DNA from: Brotaphodocola sp003480315
Lineage (GTDB): Bacteria; Bacillota; Clostridia; Lachnospirales; Lachnospiraceae
Assembly: GCF_964246085.1 (NCBI RefSeq)
Contig: NZ_CAXTPD010000010.1
Strand: one strand, 5' to 3'
DNA: 64,000 nt
This document shows positions 16,914 to 24,535 of this stretch, piece after piece. The notes under the pieces were generated by a model. It made no database searches. It was not told the origin of the DNA and saw nothing but the letters and a program-made list of their open reading frames with translations. Position 1 is the stretch's first letter; each line of letters opens with the position of its first letter. A program made the translations under genes and the position numbers.

Positions 16914-17849
16914 ATGGAAGTAAAAGCGTGGGAATATGACGAATATCCGGGACTGACCGAAGAGGTGGAAGGGGCAGTCCATATCCCGACCACCGGAGAC
17001 GAGCCGGGAGTTTACCATTGGCATGATATTCCGTATGCAGAAGTGGACGGTCATACGCTGGTGCTTCAGATTCTGGAGCCATATACCAGAAACGAGCCGG
17101 AAAAGCTTCATCCATGTTTTGTGTTTGTGCAGGGGTCTGCCTGGGGCGTACAGGATGTGTATAAGAGCTGTCCGCATTATGCGCGACTGGCTGCCCGCGG
17201 ATATGTGGTAGCTGTGGTGCAGTATCGTCATTCCGGAATTGCTCATTTTCCGGCACCGATCCAGGATGCCAGAAATGCAGTCCGGTTTATGCGCCTGCAT
17301 GCGGCAGATTACCATCTGGACGGGGAAAACTTTTTCCTGGGCGGCTGCTCCTCAGGCGGCCATACCGCCGTGTTTGCAGCTCTGGCGGATCAGGAACCCT
17401 GGCTGGATGCCTCCGTATATCCGGGAGTATCTGCAGATGTCATGGGAATCCTGGATTACTACGGTGCGGTAAGCATGACAGAGATGGATGATTTTCCGGA
17501 TACACTGGAGCATCATCTGGAGACCAGCCCGGAGGGCATGGAGATGGGAGTAAACTTAAGAGAGCATCCGGAGCTTGCAGCCCGGGCAACGGCTGTGACT
17601 TATATCCGCCCGGAGACCAAGCTCCCGCCTGTGTGGATCATGCACGGAACGAAGGACCGCAAGGTGAGTCCCTATCAGAGTGTGCGTTTATATAAGAAGT
17701 TAAAGGAATGCGGGAAAGAAGCAACGCTGTATCTGGTGGACGGCGCGGACCACGGCGGTTCCGAGTTCTGGACACCGGAGGCTGTGGATGCGGCAGACCG
17801 TTTCATGAAAGAAATCATTCAACGGCACAAAAACCAGAAATCATTATAA
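16914..17849 (+). CDS. Alpha/beta hydrolase (carboxylesterase-like)
   Basis: 311 aa. Nucleophile elbow GCSSGG with Ser146, acid in HGTKDRKVSP and His in GADHGGSEFW form the triad; VQGSAWG (72-78) stands where the HGGxW oxyanion loop of BD-FAE/HSL-type esterases lies. No signal peptide. AAAGGAG precedes the ATG. Lying 36 bases behind the reductase unit, it might de-esterify the reductase substrate (inference). Its last 31 bases overlap the tail of the opposite-strand histidine kinase gene. Confidence 0.82.
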   Translation: MEVKAWEYDEYPGLTEEVEGAVHIPTTGDEPGVYHWHDIPYAEVDGHTLVLQILEPYTRNEPEKLHPCFVFVQGSAWGVQDVYKSCPHYARLAARGYVVAVVQYRHSGIAHFPAPIQDARNAVRFMRLHAADYHLDGENFFLGGCSSGGHTAVFAALADQEPWLDASVYPGVSADVMGILDYYGAVSMTEMDDFPDTLEHHLETSPEGMEMGVNLREHPELAARATAVTYIRPETKLPPVWIMHGTKDRKVSPYQSVRLYKKLKECGKEATLYLVDGADHGGSEFWTPEAVDAADRFMKEIIQRHKNQKSL

Positions 17850-19399
17850 CCATTTTGGCAGTTCACTCCGTACGGCATCTGATGTGCCTTTAGGATCGTG
17901 CTGACAATGGAAAGTCCGATGCCGGTCCCGAGCCTGCGCCCGTTCTGGTGCTGGCTGCGCTGGTAGCGCTCCCAGATGATAGCACGGTCCTCTTCGGGAA
18001 TTGGATCACCGGGATTGATGACCTCGACAAGGCAGCAGGAAACTGAAAAGGCTGCTTCTGCCGATGTGCTGTCGGTGAAGAAAGCTGTATTGCCAGTCGG
18101 AATCGGTGCGCCGTCGATCTCCTGAAAACGCGCAGACGGATTCGGAGTCAGACAGATCCGGATTTCCTGATTTTCCGGTGTGTGGTTGATGGCATTGTTC
18201 AGCAGGTTGCGCATGACCTGGCTCATTTTCAGGGCATCGACCTCAAAGAAAAACGGCCGGGAGGATTGCGCATCATCAGCCGGAGCAGATGACCTGTGGT
18301 CAGAGGTCTCCTCTGTCACCAGCAGTGTCAGCGTGATGCCATGCTCGGCAGCTGCCTGTCGGCAGCGGGTCAGCTCAGCTGTTACGATATCCCGTAAATC
18401 GCACCATTCCTTCTTTAAGCTGCTGTAGCCGGCGGAAAACTGGGAATAGTCGAGGATGTCGTTTACCATCTCGCTCATGCGGTTGGACTCGCTGATGATG
18501 AGATTCAGATTTTCATTGCGCAGCTCGTCATCTTTCCAGGTGATGTCCCGCACCATCTCCGCATAGCCGGTGATGAGGGCTAACGGGGAGCGCAGCTCAT
18601 GGGAGACGTTGGCGATGACCTCCCGGCGCAGAATATCCAGCCGCTGTAAGGCCAGCCGCAGTTTCCCGACGGATTGGGACAGCTGCCCGAGCTCGTCCTG
18701 GCGTTCCAGATCCGGGCCGATAGAAAAGTCGTTTTCGGTCAGCTTGTCCACCGCACTTTTGATCTGAAAGATGGGACGGGAAAACTGTCTGGACAGGACT
18801 GCAGCCAGTACCGATGCGATGCCGGTCAGAAGAATGCTCAGAATGATGAGCTGGGAACGGTTCAGGTTTAAAACGGTCCGGGTCATCAGGGCGTTGCGCA
18901 GGATCAGATAGTTATGCTCTCCGTTGCAGGTGACCGGGAAACCAAGCTCATAGCCGATGATCTTTCCGTGCATCCGCTCAATGTGCCGGTAGGGGCGGCC
19001 GGCCAGCAGCTCCCTGAAATCAGGCTTCTGGCGGGTCATCTCCGGATCGTTGAGTTTACGCTCCCATTCCTGTGGCTGCACCAGGTGGCCGGAGGAGTAC
19101 ATTTTGATGAGGGTGCCGTCCTCAGAGACCAGGAGAAGCTCTCCGCCGATGTGGCTGATAAAGGATAAGAGCTTTTCATCCTCTCCGATATCGCGGGTAC
19201 GCAAATCCTCCATGACCGGGGAAAGCCGGTTCAGAGCTTCGTTAACGGCGGCATTCGCGTAATTCTGTTCAAACAGAAAAATCTGTACCACCCACATAAA
19301 GCCGATCCCGAACATGACCGGGATCATCATAAAGGCCCAGAGCCGGAAAACCATCCGGTTTTTCAGGGCAGAAAGTCTAATTTTCCTCTGTTTTTTCAA
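17819..19399 (-). CDS. Sensor histidine kinase
   Basis: 526 aa. Transmembrane helix at about 17-43, extracellular sensor 44-183, second helix 184-203, HAMP to about 256, phospho-acceptor His267 in NVSHELRSP, N box LLNNAIN, and G box GTGIGLSIV. It is downstream of, and overlaps by 23 bases, its response regulator, a normal OmpR-type pair. The 3' end runs 31 bases into the hydrolase gene on the other strand. The signal it senses is unknown. Confidence 0.92.
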   Translation of the reverse strand: MKKQRKIRLSALKNRMVFRLWAFMMIPVMFGIGFMWVVQIFLFEQNYANAAVNEALNRLSPVMEDLRTRDIGEDEKLLSFISHIGGELLLVSEDGTLIKMYSSGHLVQPQEWERKLNDPEMTRQKPDFRELLAGRPYRHIERMHGKIIGYELGFPVTCNGEHNYLILRNALMTRTVLNLNRSQLIILSILLTGIASVLAAVLSRQFSRPIFQIKSAVDKLTENDFSIGPDLERQDELGQLSQSVGKLRLALQRLDILRREVIANVSHELRSPLALITGYAEMVRDITWKDDELRNENLNLIISESNRMSEMVNDILDYSQFSAGYSSLKKEWCDLRDIVTAELTRCRQAAAEHGITLTLLVTEETSDHRSSAPADDAQSSRPFFFEVDALKMSQVMRNLLNNAINHTPENQEIRICLTPNPSARFQEIDGAPIPTGNTAFFTDSTSAEAAFSVSCCLVEVINPGDPIPEEDRAIIWERYQRSQHQNGRRLGTGIGLSIVSTILKAHQMPYGVNCQNGYNDFWFLCR

Positions 19400-20063
19400 A
19401 TTTATACCCCACTCCCCATACAGTCTGGATCAGCTTCCGGTAAGGGCCGATGTGTTCCCGCAGGGACTTGATGTGCGTGTCCACGGTGCGGGCATCCCCG
19501 CAGTACCGGTACCCCCATACGGTCTCCAACAGTTTGTCACGGCTCAGGACGATATGTTCATTCTGTGCCAGCTTGTACAGCAGGTCAAATTCCTTGGGCG
19601 GCAGAGAGATCTTCTTTTCGTCTAATGTGACGATCCGGGAATCCGGGAAAATGGAAAGTCCGCCAAAGGCAAGCTCTTTTGTGACAGGTGCTGATGTATG
19701 GACCTGGATGCGGCGCAGCACGGCTCCGATGCGGGCCATCAGCTCTTTGGGACTGAATGGCTTTGCAACATAGTCATCGACGCCGAGCCGGAATCCGTTT
19801 AACTTATCATATTCTTCATTTCGTGCAGTCAGCATGATGACCGGTACCTGGCTGAAGCCGCGGATGGCTTCGAGGGTTTCAAAGCCGTCCGGTCCCGGCA
19901 TCATGACATCCAAAAGCACCAGGTTAAAGGTACTTTGCTTTAAAGCAGTGACCGCGGCAGCTCCGTCTCCGGCCTCCGTGCATTCGAAGCCTTCCAGTTC
20001 TGCATAGGTACGCACCAGGCGGCGCAGGTGCGGATCATCATCGGTGATAAGAATATGCGGCAT
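19377..20063 (-). CDS. OmpR/PhoB-family response regulator
   Basis: 228 aa. Receiver with acidic pocket DDD (8-10), phospho-acceptor Asp52 (LLDVMMPG) and Lys in VAKPFSP near 104; C-terminal winged-helix DNA-binding domain ending in RTVWGVGYKFE-like TVWGVGYKFEK. First gene of the two-component pair. Targets are not evident. Confidence 0.93.
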   Translation of the reverse strand: MPHILITDDDPHLRRLVRTYAELEGFECTEAGDGAAAVTALKQSTFNLVLLDVMMPGPDGFETLEAIRGFSQVPVIMLTARNEEYDKLNGFRLGVDDYVAKPFSPKELMARIGAVLRRIQVHTSAPVTKELAFGGLSIFPDSRIVTLDEKKISLPPKEFDLLYKLAQNEHIVLSRDKLLETVWGYRYCGDARTVDTHIKSLREHIGPYRKLIQTVWGVGYKFEKTEEN

Positions 20064-20136
20064 GAATCTTTCTCCCTTCTACGTTCTTCTGGGATTATAA
20101 CATCTTTGCCACATTGTCAAGTGATGAATTCAAGAA

Positions 20137-20174
20137 AACGGCAGCCGCAAAGAAAAATCTTTGTGGCTGCCGTT
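20137..20174. terminator. Strong 17-bp hairpin upstream of the response regulator
   Basis: AACGGCAGCCGCAAAGA (20137-20153) pairs, with one wobble, with TCTTTGTGGCTGCCGTT (20158-20174), loop AAAA. On the minus strand TTTTCTTGAATT follows, so it looks like a terminator for a minus-strand unit further right, but no gene is there now. It could also be an attenuator for the two-component operon. Confidence 0.6.
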
Positions 20175-20249
20175 CTAATTGGCGGCTTGAAGCAAAAAAA
20201 TCCCCGGTTGTACCAGGGAAATAAAAACTTTAGTATAGCCTAAAAGAGA

Positions 20250-20335
20250 AAGCTAGCGCCTTGAGGCGCGGCCAAGTAGAGTGGGCTTAAAGCCTGCGTC
20301 CCGAGCCACCCGTTTTACGGGTGGCAGCGACTCCT
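20250..20335. repeat. Structured multi-hairpin element, IS200/IS605-end-like
   Basis: Three stems in a row: GCGCC/GGCGC (20256-20269), GGCTT/AAGCC (20284-20294) and GCCACCCGT/ACGGGTGGC (20305-20325). Compact GC-rich hairpins in an AT-rich surround recall the end or omega-RNA-like part of IS605-type elements, but no tnpA or tnpB is present. The remaining stretch 20335-20600 is AT-rich with no gene seen. Confidence 0.35.
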
Positions 20336-20601
20336 TGTCTGTTTATCTTATACTTGTCAATTTATATTATCCAATAATGTGAATTATAATATGACAGTAC
20401 GGATGCATATTATAGAAACATAACTTTGAAAGAATCAAGCATAACCTGTGGAGTGACTCTTCAACGGATAAACTATTTTCACTTCATACAGTTCCGACAT
20501 ATGGAATAAGGAACACCAATCGCCCTCAATACAACTTTCTTTCTATTAGTTAAAAATGCACATAATCAAAAAAGAAAATCGACTTATTTTAGACAAATTC
20601 A

Positions 20602-20630
20602 TTGACAAGTTCTGCTTTAGGTGATAAAAT
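20602..20630 (+). promoter_or_regulatory. Near-consensus sigma-A promoter
   Basis: Perfect TTGACA (20602-20607), 17-nt spacer, TAAAAT (20625-20630). It drives the 34-codon ORF at 20674 and, past a terminator, the membrane and secreted protein genes. Confidence 0.8.
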
Positions 20631-20673
20631 AAAAGTGAAAAGTCGAAATTTATATTGTTGGGAGGTAAGACCG

Positions 20674-20778
20674 ATGATTTGTTTTAAGGTTAAGTTGCCT
20701 AACTTAATAATGGAGCATTTTTACCGACGCTGCCAGCTTTGGAGGCTTAGAATTAAAATTGTTTCTATTTGTGCATAA
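20674..20778 (+). CDS. 34-aa cationic peptide, possible leader peptide
   Basis: ATG at 20674 has an excellent GGGAGGTAAG site 6 bases ahead. The product begins MICFKVKLPN and is rich in Lys/Arg (RR, RLRIK) with three Cys. Its stop codon lies inside the left arm of the terminator at 20773-20815, an arrangement typical of leader peptides whose translation controls readthrough. Alternatively it is a small bioactive peptide. No family recognised. Confidence 0.5.
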   Translation: MICFKVKLPNLIMEHFYRRCQLWRLRIKIVSICA

Positions 20779-20815
20779 GTTAGGCATGATTATTTGTCTA
20801 CTTATGCGCTTTTTT
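20773..20815 (+). terminator. Terminator/attenuator overlapping the small ORF stop
   Basis: GCATAAGT (20773-20780) pairs with ACTTATGC (20800-20807), then GCTTTTTTATTT. It lies between the small ORF and the genes at 20846 and 21070, so transcription of these probably depends on readthrough. Confidence 0.65.
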
Positions 20816-20845
20816 ATTTGAATTTTCAGTATTAGCAGAAAGGAA

Positions 20846-21052
20846 GTGTTATACATAGATAACATATGGCTTATCCTTTTGCTTCTATTAAGTTTTTTTA
20901 TGATTTTTAAGCCGGAACTTTTATGGAAAATTGAACACTTCTTTTCTGTAAAAGGCGGTGAACCTACAGATTTATATCTTGGTTTGATGCGGGTTGCTGG
21001 AGTATTCTTTTTTATTGCATCCATCATTTGCATTATTGTTTTGGTTTTATAA
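20846..21052 (+). CDS. Small membrane protein (DUF6199-like)
   Basis: 68 aa at most. Two hydrophobic segments (about 7-21 and 50-68) flank a loop WKIEHFFSVKGGEPTDLYLG, resembling small Firmicutes membrane proteins of the DUF6199 kind. The start is uncertain: GTG at 20846 is very close to AAAGGAAG, and a non-standard ATA at 20855 would be better spaced. AT-rich codon use differs from the flanking backbone. Function unknown. Confidence 0.5.
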   Translation: MLYIDNIWLILLLLLSFFMIFKPELLWKIEHFFSVKGGEPTDLYLGLMRVAGVFFFIASIICIIVLVL

Positions 21053-21069
21053 GAGAAGGGGGGCTTTTA

Positions 21070-22092
21070 ATGAAAAAGCTAACACGTAAGATTGTTGCAC
21101 TTACTCTTTCCTTGGTTATGTGCATAAGTTTTTCTAACACTACTTTTGCTTATGCCGACAACGAGAATATCAGTTCTTCTGCTGAAGCAAGCAAAGTGAA
21201 TTGGTGGAAGATTGGCTGGATTATCCTTTCAGATTATGTGGAAAAGCTTATCGATCTCGATGGACAGAGTGAAAAGGATAGTAGTTGGGCCTATCTTGTT
21301 TCACCTAGCATAGAATATAACACGGGTGATATGGGGCCTGAGGTTTATTTTCGTCCAGAAGTAGATAACAGCGTTGGTTCTATCCGTATGCATGGACATA
21401 GGATTATCTTTGTCGATATTTTTACACAGATTGCACTCATCTTGTCAGATGCCTCTGGTGATACGGTAAGTCAAGCAACTACTGGTACAAATCAGTATAT
21501 GTTTTATACAAAGAAAGCAGGAGACAGTTCTGGTACATGGAAAGCACAGTTTGTTTCAACTGAGACATACAAATGGCAGTTGTATTATGCCCATTATTAC
21601 AATGCCAATGCTCGTTCAAGTGTTCCTATGACGGAAGATGGATTTTACTTTGGGGATAATAACAGAGTTTATCAATTCTCTGTTGCAGAATCTTACAGAC
21701 TTAATTCTCTTCCTCCAGAGGTTGTTGATATGACACAACTTAATGCTCAATTTATTAATCCTGCTGATGGAAAAACTGTAGATTATCTCAAAGACTTTAA
21801 TGCTGGAGATCAAGTTCATTTCTCTGATATAATTATTGACATTAGTTATGATGCGACTGAGGATGCGACTACATTTTATTTTACCGAGGATACTTATGAG
21901 GAAAACATAGGATGGAAATTTGCAGGAAATCTTCTTGACCAATATTCCGCTGGTGATGTTCTGAATCTAACTTTTGATGTGTTGAATGTCGGAAACTATC
22001 AGGGCATTACTTTTGAAAGCCTCGACTACTTTGAAGCAGCTTACGCGCATAATAACGGTGCCGCTTATCCCAATATTCAAGATTACCAATAA
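21070..22092 (+). CDS. Secreted protein of unknown function
   Basis: 340 aa. A clear signal peptide: KKLTRK, hydrophobic IVALTLSLVMCISF, cleavage after AYA near residue 29. The mature part is rich in aromatic, Asp and Asn residues without Cys pairs, LPxTG or a membrane anchor, and I recognise no domain. AAGAGAAGGGG precedes the ATG at 21070. It follows the small membrane protein by 17 bases. Low GC marks it as acquired cargo. It might be an adhesin-like or bacteriocin-like product, but nothing in the sequence decides this. Confidence 0.6.
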   Translation: MKKLTRKIVALTLSLVMCISFSNTTFAYADNENISSSAEASKVNWWKIGWIILSDYVEKLIDLDGQSEKDSSWAYLVSPSIEYNTGDMGPEVYFRPEVDNSVGSIRMHGHRIIFVDIFTQIALILSDASGDTVSQATTGTNQYMFYTKKAGDSSGTWKAQFVSTETYKWQLYYAHYYNANARSSVPMTEDGFYFGDNNRVYQFSVAESYRLNSLPPEVVDMTQLNAQFINPADGKTVDYLKDFNAGDQVHFSDIIIDISYDATEDATTFYFTEDTYEENIGWKFAGNLLDQYSAGDVLNLTFDVLNVGNYQGITFESLDYFEAAYAHNNGAAYPNIQDYQ

Positions 22093-22121
22093 TTTGATTT
22101 TGACATAAGGACTTATAGAAG

Positions 22122-22161
22122 AGGGCGTGTTGCGGATAATTTTCTGCAACGCGCCCTTTTT
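22122..22161 (+). terminator. Intrinsic terminator after the secreted protein gene
   Basis: AGGGCGTGTTGC (22122-22133) pairs with GCAACGCGCCCT (22146-22157), then TTTTT. Confidence 0.85.
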
Positions 22162-22176
22162 AGTATGCTTTAGCAA

Positions 22177-22220
22177 AATAAAGTTATCCCTTTTACTCTG
22201 GCCAAAGGAATAACTTTATT
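22177..22220. repeat. 11-bp inverted repeat near the mobile element left edge
   Basis: AATAAAGTTAT (22177-22187) and ATAACTTTATT (22210-22220), 22-nt loop. It lies between the AT-rich cargo and the serine recombinase gene, close to where the left end of the element should be. No duplicated att core could be fixed. Confidence 0.4.
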
Positions 22221-22290
22221 GCCTGATAGCATTAAAAGAAAATTGTTGTATCACTTTTGATATAAATTAAAAGTATTTAGCGTCTAAATT

Positions 22291-23931
22291 CTACCTTGAC
22301 ATTTCCCCAACAAAATTGTAAATAATCTTAACCTCCTGTGTCCTCTGACCATCAATCTTCTTGATTTCTCCAATCAGAATCCGGCTAATGAGCCGGTTCA
22401 GCACCGCCTCGTCCAGTTCCTCGATGGCGGCATAGCGCCGGATTTCCTTGATAAAAGTGCGGACTTCGCTTTCTTGCGCATCGGCACGACCTTGCATCAT
22501 TGCCAGGTCATGCAGGCGTTTCTGGTTGGATTCCTGCTCCTGTTCCAGCGCCGCCGTCAGCTTCACAAACCGCTGCTCGGTCAGGATGCCTTTGGCCTTA
22601 TCGGTGTACAGGCTCAGGAACATCCCGTCAATTTCCTGATTTCGGGCTTCCAGCCGCAGGCGTTCCTTTTCTGTCTGGGAGGCGTCCACCAGATACCGGT
22701 GCTCCATCCGGCGGCTGAGCCGCTGGTAGAACGCATCGGCATCCTTCATAGCCTGCGCCGCCAGTTCCTGAATGTCTTTCAGCACCAGATTGTATAAATC
22801 CCTGGCCTCGATCTTGTGGCTGGAACAGACCTTGCAGCCCATGCGGTTGTAGGTCTGGCAGATATAGTACGCCTTGTCAATCGGCTCCCGCATTTCGCCG
22901 GTGAAGCGGTTCTTCCCGGTTCGGCCCACTTTCTCATACCGCACCTGCATGGACTTCCCGCAGGTGGCGCAGTAGACCAGACCGTGGAACAGATTATAAA
23001 AGGGGCAGGAATTCCCCTGAATGGTCGGCCTGCGGTCAATGAGTTCCTGCACCTGTTCCCATTCCTCCGGCGTCACAATGGCCTCATGGCAGCCCTCGAT
23101 CACTTCCCACTGGTCACGGGGAATAATGTCATAGGTGTTGGAGCGGATGCCTTTCTGATGCGTCCGAAAGACCAAATGTGCGCCCTTATAGAATGGATTT
23201 CTCAGGATGTGACTGATTCTGGCTCCGCCCCAGAAATAATAGTTGGCGTCAAACTCCGTGTTGGCTTTGACATGGGTGATTGGGATTTTTTCTTCCATCA
23301 GACGTTTGGAAATCCTCATGCAGCCCAGCCCGTCAAGGGCATAGTCATAGATTTTGCGGATGATTGGCGCTGTCTCAGGGTCAATGATGAGATGCCCCTT
23401 GTCCTCCGGGTCACGCATCAGGCCGAAGGGCGGCGTCCCTCCGCAGAACTTCCCCTGCCGGGAGCGGGTGGTGATGCCTGCCAGCACCTTTTTAGAAATA
23501 TCCCGGCTGTACATATCGTTCAGGATATTCTTAAAGGGCGTAATGTCCATCTCCTGACGGGTCAGGCTGTCCACGCCGTCCGTGATGGCGATATAGCGTA
23601 CATTGTGTTTGGGGAAAAAGATTTCGATATAGCTGCCAGCTTCAATATAGTTCCTACCAAGCCTGGATAGGTCTTTGGTGATGACGCAGCCGATCTTCCC
23701 CGCCTCAATGTCAGCGATCATGCGCTGGAAGGCAGGGCGGTTGAAATTGCGGCCCGTATAGCCGTCATCCACATAATATTCATACTGGAACATTCCATGC
23801 TTTTCAGCAAAGTCCCGAAGCATGATTTTCTGGTTGCTGATGCTCATACTCTCGTTGTCGCCGCCGTCATCCAGAGAGATGCGGCAGTAGAGAGCGGTGA
23901 TTTTCTCATAGACTTGTTTTTTCCTGCTCAT
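22291..23931 (-). CDS. Large serine recombinase (TnpX/TndX type)
   Basis: 546 aa. N-terminal resolvase domain with catalytic Ser19 in YCRISLDDGG, SRLGRNY arginines, then a recombinase domain (GTPPFGLMRD), a zinc ribbon starting YCATCGKS with later Cys pairs, and a C-terminal coiled coil. These enzymes cut and rejoin att sites and move Tn4451/Tn5397-like elements. It lies at the left edge of the mobile region, the expected place. A shared 17-bp motif stands just upstream of its start (see repeat at 23946). Confidence 0.92.
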   Translation of the reverse strand: MSRKKQVYEKITALYCRISLDDGGDNESMSISNQKIMLRDFAEKHGMFQYEYYVDDGYTGRNFNRPAFQRMIADIEAGKIGCVITKDLSRLGRNYIEAGSYIEIFFPKHNVRYIAITDGVDSLTRQEMDITPFKNILNDMYSRDISKKVLAGITTRSRQGKFCGGTPPFGLMRDPEDKGHLIIDPETAPIIRKIYDYALDGLGCMRISKRLMEEKIPITHVKANTEFDANYYFWGGARISHILRNPFYKGAHLVFRTHQKGIRSNTYDIIPRDQWEVIEGCHEAIVTPEEWEQVQELIDRRPTIQGNSCPFYNLFHGLVYCATCGKSMQVRYEKVGRTGKNRFTGEMREPIDKAYYICQTYNRMGCKVCSSHKIEARDLYNLVLKDIQELAAQAMKDADAFYQRLSRRMEHRYLVDASQTEKERLRLEARNQEIDGMFLSLYTDKAKGILTEQRFVKLTAALEQEQESNQKRLHDLAMMQGRADAQESEVRTFIKEIRRYAAIEELDEAVLNRLISRILIGEIKKIDGQRTQEVKIIYNFVGEMSR

Positions 23932-23945
23932 AGCGTTCTCCTTCT

Positions 23946-23962
23946 ATGAACAGGGACACGAT
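23946..23962 (+). repeat. 17-bp motif upstream of the recombinase, copied at the far end
   Basis: ATGAACAGGGACACGAT occurs here and, as its exact reverse complement, at 30980-30996 beside tnpV. Here it forms part of a wider dyad, CAGGGACA with TGTCCCTG about 25 bases later (to 23985). Position between the recombinase and the next gene suggests a regulatory or recombination-accessory site. Confidence 0.6.
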
Positions 23963-24003
23963 ACCATTATAGTACCATGTCCCTGCCCCTGAATCAACCG
24001 TTT

Positions 24004-24171
24004 TTACGCAGCGTTTTCGGCCATTTCCCGCTGTTCCAGCCATTCCTCGAAGTGTTCGCAGGTCTGGCGCTCGATCAGCTGCTCAAAGGCTTCCCGCATG
24101 GACTTCTCCCCGGAGAACTCCCGCACCACCACAAAACGGACTTTATTTTTCTGCTGTTTGCTTTTTTCCAT
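24004..24171 (-). CDS. Small element-encoded protein, 55 aa
   Basis: ATG at 24171 with GGAGGTAGCCT ahead. The product starts MEKSKQQKNKVRFVVVREF and continues as a charged helical protein (EAFEQLIERQ, EEWLEQREM). It lies directly upstream of the recombinase gene on the same strand, as small accessory ORFs do in Tn4451-like elements. Function unknown. Confidence 0.65.
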   Translation of the reverse strand: MEKSKQQKNKVRFVVVREFSGEKSMREAFEQLIERQTCEHFEEWLEQREMAENAA

Positions 24172-24190
24172 AGGCTACCTCCATAGAGTA

Positions 24191-24266
24191 GCAGGCCAGA
24201 CGGCAGCACTGGCAACGAAGTCCGGCAACGAACCTCTGAAAACCTGTAAACTACCGTCTGACCTGC
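24191..24266. repeat. Long stem-loop between small gene and VapE gene
   Basis: GCAGGCCAGACGGCAG (24191-24206) can pair with CTACCGTCTGACCTGC (24251-24266) with two non-canonical positions. It ends the gap between operon units on the minus strand; it may terminate or protect the VapE transcript. Confidence 0.45.
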
Positions 24267-24535
24267 AAATCTTACTTTATCAATTTTCTTGAAAAATCTC
24301 GTTGTTTTCGTTGCCGGAGATAGAGATAGATATTAGAAAATACCTTATTTACAGGCTTTTTCCGTATCCAGACCGGAGAATCCCCGGCAACAAACCCGGC
24401 AACCAAGTGGCAACCATCCCGGCAACAGACCGCTAATTTTATGCGATCCACTCCTTCGGCAGTTCCAGCTGGCAGCATTCTTCCTCGGTCAGCTCCACAA
24501 ATCCATCTTCGTTGCCGGGCAGTTCGTTGCCGGAA
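24213..24535. repeat. Scattered GTTGCCGG octamers
   Basis: The word GTTGCCGG or its complement CCGGCAAC appears repeatedly here: around 24223, 24311, 24391, 24402, 24420 and twice inside the end of the VapE gene near 24511-24535, where it encodes Gly-Asn and Leu-Pro-Gly. It looks like a decaying tandem coding repeat that once extended past the present stop codon. Confidence 0.45.

Noticed and set aside
21028..21069. Upstream extension of the secreted protein
   Set aside because: The extension has no ribosome binding site and would spoil the signal peptide; ATG at 21070 has AAGAGAAGGGG.
22816..23670. 284-aa plus-strand frame inside the serine recombinase gene
   Set aside because: Antisense shadow of a complete, motif-rich recombinase.
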